Of a stretch of 64,000 bases of DNA, positions 47,601-60,900 are shown in pieces. The translations under genes were made by a program, and so were the position numbers. The notes beneath the pieces were generated by a model. The model did no database searches and had not been told where the DNA came from. It saw nothing but the letters and a program-made list of their open reading frames with translations. The DNA comes from Membranipora membranacea (taxonomy: Eukaryota > Bryozoa > Gymnolaemata > Cheilostomatida > Membraniporidae), in NCBI GenBank assembly GCA_914767715.1, contig OU612065.1, positions 33,170,001 to 33,234,000 on the forward strand, written 5' to 3'. Each line of letters begins with the position of its first letter. Position 1 is the stretch's first letter.

Positions 47601-50600
47601 AGGGCGCAATTACTAACACTACTTAGGTTTTTTTGGCAAAGCTTGTTATTGTCACAAGAGAAATTTTGTGTAACGCAACAGTGCTAGCTGCTCAGCTCTA
47701 AAATACTCTGGTCATAGGTGGTCCTGAAAGTTAATATTACACATTTGTAGCAGTCGCAACTTGCTATCAATGCAGTATTTGTATGGTAGACATGTGAGAA
47801 AATTGTCCTTATGAGTGATTTTTGACCAGTTAGTTTTATTTACATTCAGAGGTTGGAAAATATCAATTAAATGTTATTTTATATAAGGTGAAGATCAACT
47901 AATTTAATGTTAAGATTTCCTAGAAACTTCAAAATGCATGTTTTCATTCTTTTATTGCAGCTCACTGGTATTTACTGTGGTTAGCTCTGGTCACACTAGC
48001 TTACATCTATAACTGTGTGAGCATCATACTGAGAACATCCTTCCAGATTTACTACACGCCCAGTAACCTTCATATCTGGTTATCACTGGATTATACATGT
48101 GACCTGATCTATCTCATAGACCTGGCTGTAGTCAAACCTAGAATACAGTTCATCAAGAGTGGACTACTGCAGGTATGTGTTTGATCAATAGCAGCAGCTC
48201 TTAGGATAGCCTGGGTTCTCAGGTTGCCACTATGCTTCACCAGGGAGCTTGTCCCAAACACCCTCACTTCACAGCTCAATTATATGGAGTTTTCTTTAGA
48301 AGTTACCTTTTCATGAGAGTAAAATGAGTGTACTCTCATGTCAAATCTTATGTGTACCTTACTTTGGTGGTTGAGGAACACTTGATTCATTTCAGCTTTG
48401 ACAAATCTGACATGGTTTGTTATTCTCATATCAATTTGTAGACTGACCCCAAATCTGCCAGACGTAACTATCTGAGAAGCTCAAGTTTTAAGCTGGATCT
48501 GGTCAGTCTTCTCCCTCTTGATTTCTTTTATTTGCTCACTGGGGTGTTCGGTAGAGCTCCACTACTCAGGATACCTCGCTATCTCAAGGTCAGTCATCAA
48601 CAAAACAAATCATGGCTTGTGTCTATTTTGCAACATAGGCATCCTCCAATCATCATTGTGATGTGATGGACAGCACCTTAAAGCTGTCAGTACTTGCATG
48701 ATGAGGTAATTGGGGCAGCAATAACAACTCAAATAATCATCGGAAAAATAACAAAGCAAAAACTTTCACTAAGGTACTGTATGTTTCAAAAAGTAAGTGG
48801 TAATTTAAAGAAAATTAAAATAATAATTTGTAAATAATAATAACACTATTATGGTAGATTTAGTCATCTTCAGAACTTATACAGTATAAGGAAGCTGGCA
48901 AAAAATCCACACGCTTCTAAGTAATTGAATATTTCCTCATTATTGTTAAGTTTATTTTATTTTATTTTTTCTATTACATTCTATTCTATTCTATTCTATT
49001 CTATTCTATTTTATTTTATTTTATTTTATTTTATTTTATTTTATTTTATTTTATTTTATTTTATTTTATTTTATTTTAATTTATTTTGTTTTATTTTATT
49101 TTATTTTATTTTGTTTTATTTAATTGCATTTCACTTCATTTAAATTTCTTTTATTTCATTTTCTTTTGTTTTGTTTTATTATATTATTTTTTTTAGTACC
49201 TGACTATACAGCTTATTAACGCTTAATTTCTATCACTACACATTTTGTAGCTCTTGCATTTGATTTGAAGTTTTATCACATATACTGACATGATATGATA
49301 GCACAAAAATATAATATATTGACTCATTTTTTACTGTTTTTTTCCTGTTCTGTAGTTGAGAACTGCTTGGGAGTTTTTCGATCGTTGTGATCAGGCGGCG
49401 AAGAGTGGATATGTTATCCGTGTGATCAGAACTATGACATACATGTTGTTCCTGATACATGTAGAAACCTGCGGCTACTACGCTATATCCGCCTATGAGG
49501 GCATCGGCTCTAACCATTGGGTCTATACAGGGCAGGGAAATGCGTGAGTAACAAATAGCGTAGCTTGCTTTATATGGAGTATATTTTCCATTTCCAATGC
49601 TTAAAAGTGCCCCATTGAAACGCCCCATAGTTTACTGTTGAGATCAAAAGGGATTGCAAGATGCTTTGAAGCTTAATCTAGTTAAAATGCCCAGAATACA
49701 GCTGCTCCCCCTTTATGACTGATGAATGAAACAATCAACACCACGTCATAGCAGGGTGATGCGACATACAATCGTTCACTTCACTTCTCTTTCACAATTC
49801 TTCTTTCTTTAGACTTCACTTTTTGTAAATGTTTGACAGGTATATAAGATGCTTCTACCTAGCGACAAAGACAGCCACCTCAATAGGGAACAATCCGAAA
49901 CCTACAAATCAGCTGGAGTTTCTGTTCATGGTGGTATATTGGCTGTCTGGAGTTTTTGTGTTCGCCCTCCTCATTGGTCAGGTATACTCAAACTGTTATT
50001 ATCACTATCCATCTATCCATTATAATAGGAACACATTTTCCAAGATCTAATCAGAGTTTCTTCAATTGTTTGGTAATTGGATTGGGAAAAATGCCCCGGT
50101 TTGTCCAGTAGAATGCTACTTTGGAGTAGGTAACTGAGCTGACTTTGCATCAGAAAGATGAATTAAAAATCAAGTTCTTTTGCATTTCATTTTTAATCTT
50201 TTTAATCTTAACTTTTTATCTATGATAGACTCAATCAATAATTTCACACATACAACGGGGTCACATTCGGTTTGATGTATTTTTTTGTGCATTTGTAAAT
50301 ATCCTGTAGATAAGAGATATATTTGAGTCAGCAAATTCTGTGAAAAGTAACTACCAGAAAGCTCAAGATTCCACGCTGCAGTATTTACAGAATCTCAACT
50401 TACCAATGCACGTGCAGGATAAAGTGAGAGATTGGTTCAATTATAACTGGGAGCAACAGAAAACACTCAGTAGGTCAACATTACAAAACTTGATAAAACA
50501 TAAACCAAATAAATACCATTGCTTTATTAGGTATACAAATACACTCATAAGCACAATGTCTTGCATTAAAAACTACAACAATAATATGTGTAGGTTGTCT

Positions 50601-53600
50601 ACACATGGTCAGTTTCATATAAGTCAACATCAAACTAATCAAATAATATATGTTACGAAAAAAACTTACATTCTTGATAAATTGTTGCGAAAATTCTCTG
50701 ATGGTCCTGATCCTTTGTTTTTATAAATTATTCAAATCAACCTGTTTGCTATATCTATAGACGAGAATCTGTTGGTAGATGTGTTACCAACTAAAATGAA
50801 GACAGATTTATTTCTCTCTGTCCATTATGAGACACTCAGTAAAGTCAGTCTCTTCCAGGTATGAAGTCTCATCATTAATATCTCATTATCCTCTATGACT
50901 GTGGCAGTATATATAATACTACTGCATGCATTCGTACCAATACCCTTCATACAACTTCCGCTGCCAACTCCCTCCGTGAATTGCATAGCAGAGAAATTTG
51001 GCCTATATATGGAAGGACCCATGTTATTGTTTTGTACTGGTTAGACAAGCTGTGTACTGATTACATCCACCTCAATGCCGATTCCACTTCCCTCTAGCTA
51101 CAACTCCCCCAAGCCAACCTTCTTTCAATAGAGCCCCATATTCACACCCGTACATTATCTTTCTGTCACAATATAAAGCTTGAAAACAATTTCACCCGTT
51201 TTATTAACAGGATTGTGATAAAACCCTCCTATCAGACCTGATACTGAAGCTGGTACCAGTCATATTCCTGCCTACAGATTACATTTGTCGTAAAGGAGAG
51301 GTTGGGACTGAGATGTATATAATCATGCATGGAGAGGTGGAAGTCGTCACTGAGGAGGGGTTGTCTCTCGCCACCCTCGCTAAAGGCAAAGTTTTTGGCG
51401 AAATCAGGTATATAATTAATCTGTATTTTTTGTATCACAAGATGAAATAGGGATATCGTCTCATTAACCTATGGCTACTAAGAAGAGTGAACATATTGGC
51501 ACGAGAAAAATTTATTGTTGTGCAGGCTATGAATAGTAAAATTGATAGCTAGCTTACATTTAAAAAAACTTCACGTATAAAGCCCTTACTTAGCTAGTGA
51601 TAATTGGCGCTAGGTAACAACCAAAACCAGACTCTCGCCAAATTTTTACTTTTCAAGGGTATATTAATAAGATACCTACTCTTATATCTCAGTGATATTA
51701 CCAATTAAGACATTCTTAACTTTTATAGTAATACTGAACACTTCTGAATGATGCTTAGCATTCACAGTTTGTAAATGTCTTTCATCATACACAGGTGGTT
51801 CAATCCATATTTTTTAAATTAAATTCACCTAATATAATAACAGTTTGCTGGGAGTGGCTGGAGGGAATCGCCGTACTGCTAACGTGAGATCTAAAGGCTA
51901 CTCTAATCTCTTTGTTCTGTCTAAGTATGACTTTGAGAGAGCGATGCAGGATTACCCAACTGCATATGCTTTACTTAAGAAGAAAGCTCAGTAAGTGAAC
52001 AATCAGCTCTGATACAATCGGCAACGTAAATGTCACAAATTGCATGATCTTATACTTTTTCGCGATGGAACAGTTGTACACTTTCCTGCTTTCACCGCAA
52101 ATGAAATATGATGTTTCCACTACCAAAATAGTATGTCCACACTGAAGGATTTCTGTTTTCTTGCGGTTGTGTTGACACCAGGAAAAATATAAGTTTGTTT
52201 GAGACATTTTTGTTCACAGTCATAGAGAGAAGATAATACAAAAGATTTACTTTATTATTTATTAAGAAAACTGTTGAAGAGAACACCTAATAAGAGTAAT
52301 GACAATAAAGCTAAAAAGACTTACCAAGAGGCTGTGGAAGTGATCACTAACGCTAAACAGCAGAAACAACCCAAGCTTCTCACTGCTGCCATACAGGTAA
52401 AACACGCTGCTCGTGTGTTGTGTCTTGTTGCGCCAGTCATGAGTAAGATAATGTTTCACATTCCCATGATTTTTTTCCGGTTGGTTTTGTTTTGTTTTCT
52501 TTGAACATCAGGGAAAATATCTTCGGGTAATGGTGCAATAATGATGCAATAAAATGAATATAATATGAGGAGGACATGTTTAGTTTAGATACTACACATA
52601 TATTATATGTGTAGTATCTAAACTAAACATGTCCTCCTCATATTTCTACACTCTAAACATCTAGTGCAGCTGAAGCACTCATCGCCATTTTTTTGTAATC
52701 AATGGAAATTTTCAGTTGAATACTCAATATTGGTGTATGAAACTGAAACCATGTAAGTAATAAAAATAACGCAATTGAAGACTGAGGAAAATGTTTGATG
52801 AAGATGACTATTTTCAATGCTATATATGATGAAAGGACACCATCAGGAAGGATCTCCAATTCTGCACCCTCAGTGAAGAGGATGCCCAGACAAGATTAGA
52901 TAGAGTAGTCTGATTCCCTTTCTTTTGGTAGATGGCAGCACGAAGGGGTTCGAGGATATCCGAGTGGCTGAAGAATAAGACTTCAACCCTAACTGTACCT
53001 GTTATCGAGGACAATCTGCCTGGAACACCAGAACCTGAGGTGAGATAGTCATGTAGAAGCAGGTAGTTCTAGGGGAGGCAGGAAGGCGCTGCCTTCCCAT
53101 AGAAAGCTAAATACAATGGCCTGAAAACACTATAATTGAATCAACCATGTCAGAATCAGCTCTTCTGGGATTTCCATTTACTAATTATTTTCTTTAAATT
53201 GCTTGGTGAGAAGCTTACAGCACCCCTCCTGATGAAGCTTTTGCCTCGATTTTTTGCCTACCCCTACCATTTTTTCTGAACTACATCCCTGAGAAGCGTA
53301 AAGTATCAGCCAGAGGGAGAACCATTTTTTTTTACTGAAAAAATTACGGCAAGCTAAAATTTACGCAATGTCATTTCTTTGTATAAACTGAAATCATAGC
53401 TAGTGATAATTAGTGCTAGCTAACATTGCCCAAAGAACCACCTACAATATCTCATGTGCAATGCACTAACCACTATACTTATAAACTAATACACTTCTGG
53501 GTTTCATCATACTTACGCAACAAAATAATACGTTCAGTCAATTTGCTCTAGACAGCTTCAACAAATTAGGCAGATTTTTTGTGTAGTTTTGTCTGATTTT

Positions 53601-55765
53601 GATAATTCTGTTTGTACGCAGATTGAGGAGTATGGGAGGCAAGGAGACTCTATAGAAGAGCTGAAGAATAGCGGAAGAGTGTTTGACAAACAATATCATA
53701 GATCGGCTTCATCTGACTCGATAGCTGCAGTAAGTTATCACACATCTACTATCTTCAAAGCTTACACCCATGAATATCATATCACCGTGCCCTTGTTACT
53801 CCAAGTTGGAGAATCTATAAGTAATATGTTTTCAGGGGATAAGAAGCAGCAGCAACAACTTTTTATGTAATACAAAAAAATAGTCATTGAAAGATAAATT
53901 CAATCATACCCTGTCATCTTGGTACGCTCTCTCAATTTGATATTCTTCAAATCCAAGAAGAGAGCTGCTAAGAATCATACATTTAAAATCCTTATTTTAC
54001 TAGAATTCTGAAGGAACAGCCATATCTATTGTACATGCAAATGTCCAATTACCTGTGAAGAAAATGTCAGTAGATGAATTCTCAACAGAATGCGTCGCCA
54101 ATAAAATTGGCAAAGGAGGTGCGTCATATTAATGCTTTGTTTGTTGCTATTACACGGAGCTATCTGTTTTTCGTACAAAAGGGCACAACTCTAGCTCTTA
54201 CAATTCAATTATGTTTTCAATCCCAGCCGGAACAACTGTATCTAAACTATGTTGAAAAGATGTTTACATTAGAGGCCGAACTACGTCTGCCTAATGTGGC
54301 AATCTGTCACGCTATTATATGTTGGAATGGTGCATTTTAGTAGATATTGTTACGATATATAAACTGCCTCTGCTACACATCTAACGAGAGGCTTGTATAT
54401 ATAGTAACCATGCGTTTTCTACACAGCAAATTTATACACAATATATCATACCTCAGTATATATTTCATTTTAATTACAATTTATTAGATTTAATATCAAT
54501 TAGCATTAAGGAGGGTGTTTTACTCTTAGTGATCCCTTCCACTGTGGATGTCGAGTGGTAGGCCCATTAGACCATTGGACTTCCACTAGTGTAAGGGAAG
54601 TCATTGAGTCATACGCAGTGTAACTCTTGAAGCTTATTTGGAATACAATCTTGTTCAACTTTATTCGCAAAGAACATTAAGTGGTGCTTAATGCAGGTAA
54701 TCTAAACCCTGGCTATTTATTAACCAATTTCAAAATACTGACATGTATTAATGTTTCAAAGTTATTGAATAATGGTTTATTTAAATAATTATATTGCACT
54801 GTTGTGTTGTCACAAGGGCTTACCAAACGTTAGCAGTTTACCAGGGGAGATAAATGCAAGTAATGTATACAAATTCAACAGCTACGCAGTCATGAACGCA
54901 TCGTTTCCATGAAGTTTAGAGACTAGATTTGATTTTAAGAAAATGAAATACAACAGTGCAAAATAGAATTGCACACAATTTGGAGCCACACAGAGTGTTA
55001 GCAAACAAATTGCAAAGCATTTTTATCCCATATGATGCCAGTATTCTTGCAAATTACTCTCTAGTAAAGTAGCTGTAGTTACTGCGCAGTTACTATATTG
55101 CAAAAAACTGTGTTGCTTTGTATGCACCATTTATGCCTCTACGTAATCATAAACGCATCATTCCCATGCGGTCTAGAGACTAGATTTGATTTTAAGAAAA
55201 TGGAATAAAACAGTGCAAAATAGAATTGCACACAATTTGGAGCCACACAGAGTGTTAGCAAACAAATGGCAAAGCATTTTATCACATATGATGCCAGTAT
55301 TCTTGCAAATTACTCTCTAGTAAAGTAGCTGTAGTTACTGCGCAGTTACCATATTGGAAAAAACTGTGTTGCTTTGTATGCACCATTTATGCATCTACAA
55401 GATATTGAATGTTAAACGTGTACCATGCAACACAGAAACAATCCAATTGCGACATTGGAAACATGTTGCCGCATACAATGTGCCCGCTGGGATGTAATTG
55501 TTATGCATCTAACTCTAGCAAAGTGTTGTATATTATTTTGCATCTGTTCCATCTGACAACAGGTGCTTTAGAGATAGGCAACAGACCCGAGCCTACCAAA
55601 GAGCCGAACAACGTCAGCGGCAGCAGAGGCCTTACAAAGAGGATGTCGGTATCTAGTATATCTGTGGGGAGCAGCTCAATAACTCCTGTAGAATCAGCCT
55701 TTCTGCCTGCTGCTGGGGAACGCTGTCAGGCAGATAATATCAACAAAGCATTCGATCTTCAATGA
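44623..55765 (+). CDS. Cyclic-nucleotide-gated channel subunit, beta-like
   Basis: Sixteen exons: 44623-44752, 45321-45498, 46124-46278, 47961-48172, 48442-48588, 49356-49543, 49840-49981, 50310-50469, 50761-50858, 51211-51407, 51844-51990, 52267-52396, 52932-53039, 53622-53729, 54061-54118 (tentative), 55563-55765; all in phase, 786 residues. A plasma-membrane cation channel subunit opened by cGMP or cAMP. Disordered N-terminus 1-154; S1-S2 155-225; S3-S4 226-300; S5 about 300-325; pore and S6 337-384 ([13 protein letters not shown], then [11 protein letters not shown]); C-linker 385-470; cyclic-nucleotide-binding domain about 470-585 with FGEISLLG and the phosphate-binding Arg-Thr (RRTA, R546-T547). 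The filter has IGNN where CNGA has IGET, as in beta-type subunits. A likely 5' UTR exon start (acceptor at 44431) precedes the ATG. Transposon-like repeats sit in its introns. Confidence 0.88.
45880..46005 (+). repeat. GTATTRKGGTATTA-type minisatellite
   Basis: Degenerate tandem units of about 8-10 bases (GGTATTAGG, AGTATTGTG, GGTATCACAG) in CNG intron 2. No function is evident. Confidence 0.6.
46567..46908 (+). mobile_element. 342-bp inverted-repeat element containing a tRNA-like sequence
   Basis: Termini are 29-base inverted repeats with two mismatches (46567-46595 and 46880-46908; ATCACTATGGTTCCATGG). Inside, 46712-46803 is tRNA-like with an A-box (TGGCTGAATGG, 46720-46730) and a B-box (GGTTCAAATC, 46782-46791), most like a Leu/Ser class II head. 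A perfect 15-base hairpin with one-base loop follows (46832-46862). No clear target-site duplication. It lies in CNG intron 3. Small overlapping frames here are not genes. Confidence 0.7.
46832..46862. repeat. Perfect 15-bp hairpin
   Basis: AATGGTTAGAATCCA, one C, then its exact complement. Located just after the tRNA-like segment of the 46.57-46.91 kb element. Confidence 0.9.
48960..49190 (+). repeat. (TTTTA)n/(TTCTA)n microsatellite
   Basis: A pentanucleotide tract: about five TTCTA then more than twenty TTTTA units, with interruptions toward the right. It lies in CNG intron 5. The 72-residue frame of Phe/Ile/Leu/Tyr is a product of the repeat. Confidence 0.95.
52562..52644. repeat. 83-bp perfect palindrome
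   Basis: Two 41-base arms with a single central base. The left arm begins AATATGAGGAGGACATG and the right arm is its exact complement. It lies in the CNG intron between exons 12 and 13. Such sequences form cruciforms and are often deleted on cloning. Confidence 0.93.
54883..55396 (+). repeat. 257-bp tandem duplication
   Basis: Two adjacent copies, about 95 percent identical (54883-55139 and 55140-55396), within the last CNG intron. Shared strings include GAGACTAGATTTGATTTTAA. No coding content. Confidence 0.85.
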
Positions 55766-55769
55766 TAAG

Positions 55770-57949
55770 CAATTACAATTGCTATCACGGATGATATTGT
55801 CTGCCATATAAAAGTATTTATCAATGTGTGATGTTTGGCGGTAGAAGCGTGCGTCGCCAGTAAATATGACAATAACTTGCCGAGCAAAGTTTTTTTTTGA
55901 CATGAGAGGAGTATATACATGATCGTAACTTAATCACTTCATGATAATCAGTTCAGTGTAAAATTATACAATTTATGATTCAACCGAATGCATTTATTCA
56001 AATTTTTTGCAATATACATGTGATGCCTTTTATGATCAGAAAATATATTCCACAATAAAAATGTAAGTAGATAACATATCAATAATAGACAGGTATATTT
56101 AGCACTAGATTCTAGCGTTAGGCTGATAATGTTTTTTTAACTTGACACTGAAGACAGACACCCAGTAGACAGATACCCAAGACTAGAGGGCAAAGGAATT
56201 CATTGGAGTTGAAATTTTGATATAGTGTTACGGTAAACTTAACTAATATAACATTTTGCAATATGATATTTTTGAAAATTCAATGATTTGAGCACACACA
56301 TAGGTCTAATTATGTGTACTGTTTTTGACCTACAGGTATTTGAGAGACTTTTTACGTTGATCTAAAGCCAAGTGTTTAATCGCTGAGGATTAAATGTATA
56401 GATGAGGTCCAAATTAACGAACAACAAAGGTGAGCCAAGGGAATTTTAATTTTGCTGCTCAGTTAAAGTTCAATACATTTAGTTTTGGGTGGGAAACTGC
56501 TAAACATGATTGGCTCCACCTGGCGAACCCAAACTATTTTAGTGTTTTCAGCTAGGATGGTCAGAGCTGCTTGACTACATTAGAAAAACTCCCACTTATG
56601 ACTCAGCCAACCTGCAGTTCCCAGTTCCCTATAACAGATCAGAAGTGTTGCAGTTCGAAGTATGCGATTTTCTCAACAGCTTGGTTGTCAGTGTTTTCTC
56701 CTTTGTTATTTTTTTTGCAACTTCTGCACATAAAATAAAGCCTATATGGCTCAGTCTATCTGTAGCAGGTGTTGGATCTCCTGCTTAACCAACAAGCTCA
56801 TTGAACGCACAAATACATGTTATGTTATGCCACCATCCATCCAATCTCTTTCAAAAGCCAATCTATAAAAATGACTTTCCCTTTTATAAATTTGAAGTTG
56901 TCCCCTCTTGGAAAAATGAACAAACAGGAAACAAAATGCACCTAGCAACAAGAAAGCAATATGGCCGCCTACATGGGAAAAACTAATTTGAGCTGCAGCG
57001 GTGTGGAAAAGTGCTGTTTAGATAAAAGAGACTCGGTTTCCGCCCAACCATTCTTGGTTGGTTTATGAGGTCATATGGCAGCTATGTATTGCAATTGACT
57101 GATTATATATCAGACAATTTTCTTGAAGAGTATTGCTGAAGAACACTCGTATCACTCTGCCCTTTCTTAATTTGCTTTCTTCATTTGACAAATATATAGG
57201 AGTACTGAGTCATACTATGACTTGATATCCCTCCCACTAACTACCATTGGCTGTTGGATGTGGGGGCCATGTATGTATGTGGATCTGTAGGGCTTGCAGT
57301 CATGACCTTTGCATAAGTATAGCATATGTGCATAAAGTATGGGTCAGTACTGCACAGGCAAAATTGATGTAACAAAACCCCTACAATAGTGTTGTGTTGT
57401 TGTGATCACTCACTATACAGATCCCTGTCATAGGAACAAGGCTCATTGATCAATAGACAAGCCATATCACCTACAGCCATAGATCTCCCCGGCCCCCAAA
57501 AATGAGTGGTTGTCACTAACCCATGCAGTTCTGAATATAATACTACAGCGGGAAGGCATTGTGTTTGCAACACTGAGCGTTGTATAACAAAACTAATATG
57601 GATATTGGAGGGGGCTGATAAAGTTAACCTGCCTGTTATTAAACCCTCACTGTAATTAAGCCTGCTGTCACAACCCCATCCTGTAGTGTATTTTACAAGA
57701 GGGTGTGTTTACACTCACCTAGAAGGGGAGATTTGAGCAGAGTGACATCACGGCCCTGGCTCAATGAGTCTCATCATTCAATATGGACCACAAATAATTG
57801 CTAATTGCTGCCGTATGATGAATGAAGCAAGGTGGGTAACTTGCTGTCGTTAATAATACAACAGTGAGTAATTGAGTGATCTATATTTTGATTGTATACA
57901 TGTTTTATAGGACATTTGATGTCAAAATACTCAACACGACAAATCAGAC
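55770..57949. other. Spacer between CNG and TIR genes
   Basis: Possible 3' UTR of the CNG gene (an AATAAAAATG string near 56054) and the promoter region of the TIR gene. A splice acceptor just before 57911 indicates an upstream non-coding exon for the TIR gene, which I could not locate. No other gene is seen. Confidence 0.4.
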
Positions 57950-60900
57950 ATGGTTAAGGCTCCTGTACTATCCAATGAAGCAGATTTGGATATTCCGGAA
58001 TGTATGACTGATGGATCCGGTGACCCACTTCCTCGAGAATACATCTCAAAATGGAAGATTACTGAGTCAAATATAGAGCAAAGATTTAAGGAGATAGAGT
58101 ATACAATCAACATGTTGCGACAGCGAGGATATAAAGAGTTGGTAATGAACTCCCGGCAGTACGACAGAGATTTCTAGTAAGTGAATAGTATTAAATTAAA
58201 TACTTTATGTGTAATCATTCAGTTTGGGATAAGTTGTGACCTACCCAGGCTCTACTAGGATGGGTAATGTGAGTGCTAATATCCCTGTTATCATAAGTAT
58301 TTTTTACATTTTTCAGTTTGTTGTGTAAGGGCGTGTACAGAGTGCACAACAACAAGCTCTCAAACAGAAAAAAAGTCTTCGACTATCTTGTCGAGAAAGA
58401 TATTACGTCTTTAATCAGAGACTATTGGAAGGAGATCATGATCGAGTTTGAAGTCAGAAGAGCTGAGACTAACTCTTCTCGCACTGAGCCTGATGAGCCT
58501 CCTTTGACGACGCCACAGTTATGGGGACATTTCCTCCAACATCAGAAACACATCACAGATGCAGTGCTTAACACTTTCAATCTAATGATTGTCATTTGGA
58601 ATGGATCTGACATAAAGAACAGTGAAAGTAGCCACCAGATGTATAAAAGTCTTGTAGAACCAATTTTAGAAGTTTTAGACAAGGACTTGCATCCCTTAGA
58701 AGTGAAACCCGATCACCCACAGCATAAGATGGTTAAGGCGTGCCTCTCTGCCCTGCACAACTGGTGCAATAAGTATGAGGAATGTATACCTGACCTCAGA
58801 CAGAAGGACGCTTTGCGCATAGTCGCTAAGTATAAGGATAGCGGGACTAGTACTCTCAGGACAAAGAGTATCCTTACTTACTCCTATCTCCTCACAGAGA
58901 ACGATGATCAAAACAAGTCAGTAATCGAGATGAATGACGAAGATATCAGCTATATATTGAGGGTACTTCGAGATGCTATCGACAGTCCTAATGGTCACTC
59001 CAAAAAATATGGATATCATGTGGACGAACTCATCGAGGGCCTGAACAACATAGCCGTAGTGGATAGTAATAAGAAGAGGCTTGTAGAGGTATATGTAGTG
59101 CTAGTTAATACACAACTTTCTCCCTTATTTTCTAATGTTTTGCAGCCAGCCTCTTAACTAGTCTCATCACTGTAAATATCGCTGAAAAGTAAGTGTTTCT
59201 ACAGTTGCACCTTTTTGTACCTTGATAAGACAACTCATGGTGACCTAGATTCAGTTGGTATATAGATTGCGCTTCCTTACACAGCTCAACATAACAAACA
59301 ATGTTTTGAGTGACCAATCACACTTGTTTGTATCGTTTCACATTTGATAGGCTGGAATTCTCCCACTGTACACAGAATGTTTGAAGAGTAAGAAGGCTGG
59401 CGTGCAGGAGGGAGCAGCTAGGGGTGTCTGGGCTCTAGCTTTTGACGAGGCCAGTCTCAAACAGATACTTGATGAGCCTGGATGCATGAGCTGTAAGTTA
59501 CTTTGGTATCATCATAATAAATGATGACAGGGCGGTCTTTCAATTAGAATGAAAGGTACTATTGAGAGCAAATTATCACTATCACTCAAAGATATTGAAA
59601 ATTAGGTTTTTCATTTACGCAAATTCGTTTCCGAATCGCTCACTCAGATTATACAATCCCATCATTGAGTCAGCGATTTGGGGAGAAGACCCTAGCAGGT
59701 ATCCCAGAAATGACTTAGGCTGTTTTTAATTGGATAGTCTCCCTTGATAGTTTCAATACTTCCTGCCCTGTCATGAACTTGATCATAACATGTTCCTTAT
59801 TTATAGATGATTTGGTATGTGTAGCTTAGCTTGGTTGCTGTCCATTTCTATGTGTGACTGGTGTTGCTCTCAGTCTAATTTTCATTGAGCTGCAGATCAC
59901 ATCCTGTAGAGCACATACTCTTCTTCTGTGTCCTCTTACACTATCCTTTTAATCCACTCAGTCATTAAAGTGATTGTACAGCATTCTGCATGCTACCACT
60001 TCTGCGGAGAATCATTGCGTAGTGTAGTGCCTATCGTCCTTCAATATTATCAGATTCTATTTTATAATTTCAGTTATAAGAGACTTGGCTGAGTCTGAGA
60101 ATGAGGATGTAAACTCAGCAGCAAAAGGAGCTCTGTGGAAGTTAGAGGGTGAAGCTGAGCATCTACAGAAGTTAGAGGCTAAGAAACAGAGCACTGAGCC
60201 AGCCTCCGACAAGAGTAGGTCTATCATTAATCAGCTTGTGATCTTTAATGTGATTAATACTTTAAACACTGACAGACAGCATATTATGGACAGATTTACC
60301 ACCAATATTAGCCTGTCTTGAAAGCTTTGTTCGGTGGGGCGGGGGGGGGGGGGGGAACACCGAACAAAGCTTGTCAAGGCAGGCTACACCAATATATGCT
60401 TAATCAAATTTGTCTGGGCCACTGAATAGGATGGGTGCCATATACCACCTGTATTCTGACTTATTTATTCTATCATCTATCTCACTCCCCTTCATAATAC
60501 AAGACAAGCACATTATGAAATTATTTAGCTACTAGCGACACAGATTAGCAGTTTGCCTTTATCTTTGCCAAAAATAAAATTCAGCTCAATCAAGGTATCA
60601 ATTTCTTTTTTCGTTTTTTAGAAAAATTGAAGCACATAATGTTGAGCTATCAGTGGGATGTGAAGTTATCGATCATCAAACTCAGACAACGCCTGAAGCA
60701 AGAGGGATACAGGGTGTGGATAGATGTGGAACAAATGGGTGAGACAGCCTCATAGTTCAAAATATACAAATAAACACAGTTATAGGCTGGCCTAAAATGA
60801 CATAAAGAAAAGACTTTTGCCTACAGGTGCTAGTATCTAGGAGATACGGCGTTGGAGCGGGTGGCTAATTCAAGAGTTTACTTCCATTGCATAGTGCAGA

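Noticed and set aside
48925-49143. A 72-residue hydrophobic frame resembling a membrane protein
   Set aside because: It is a direct translation of the (TTTTA)n microsatellite inside an intron.
49236-49628. A 130-residue minus-strand frame
   Set aside because: It is the antisense shadow of CNG exon 6 plus intron sequence.
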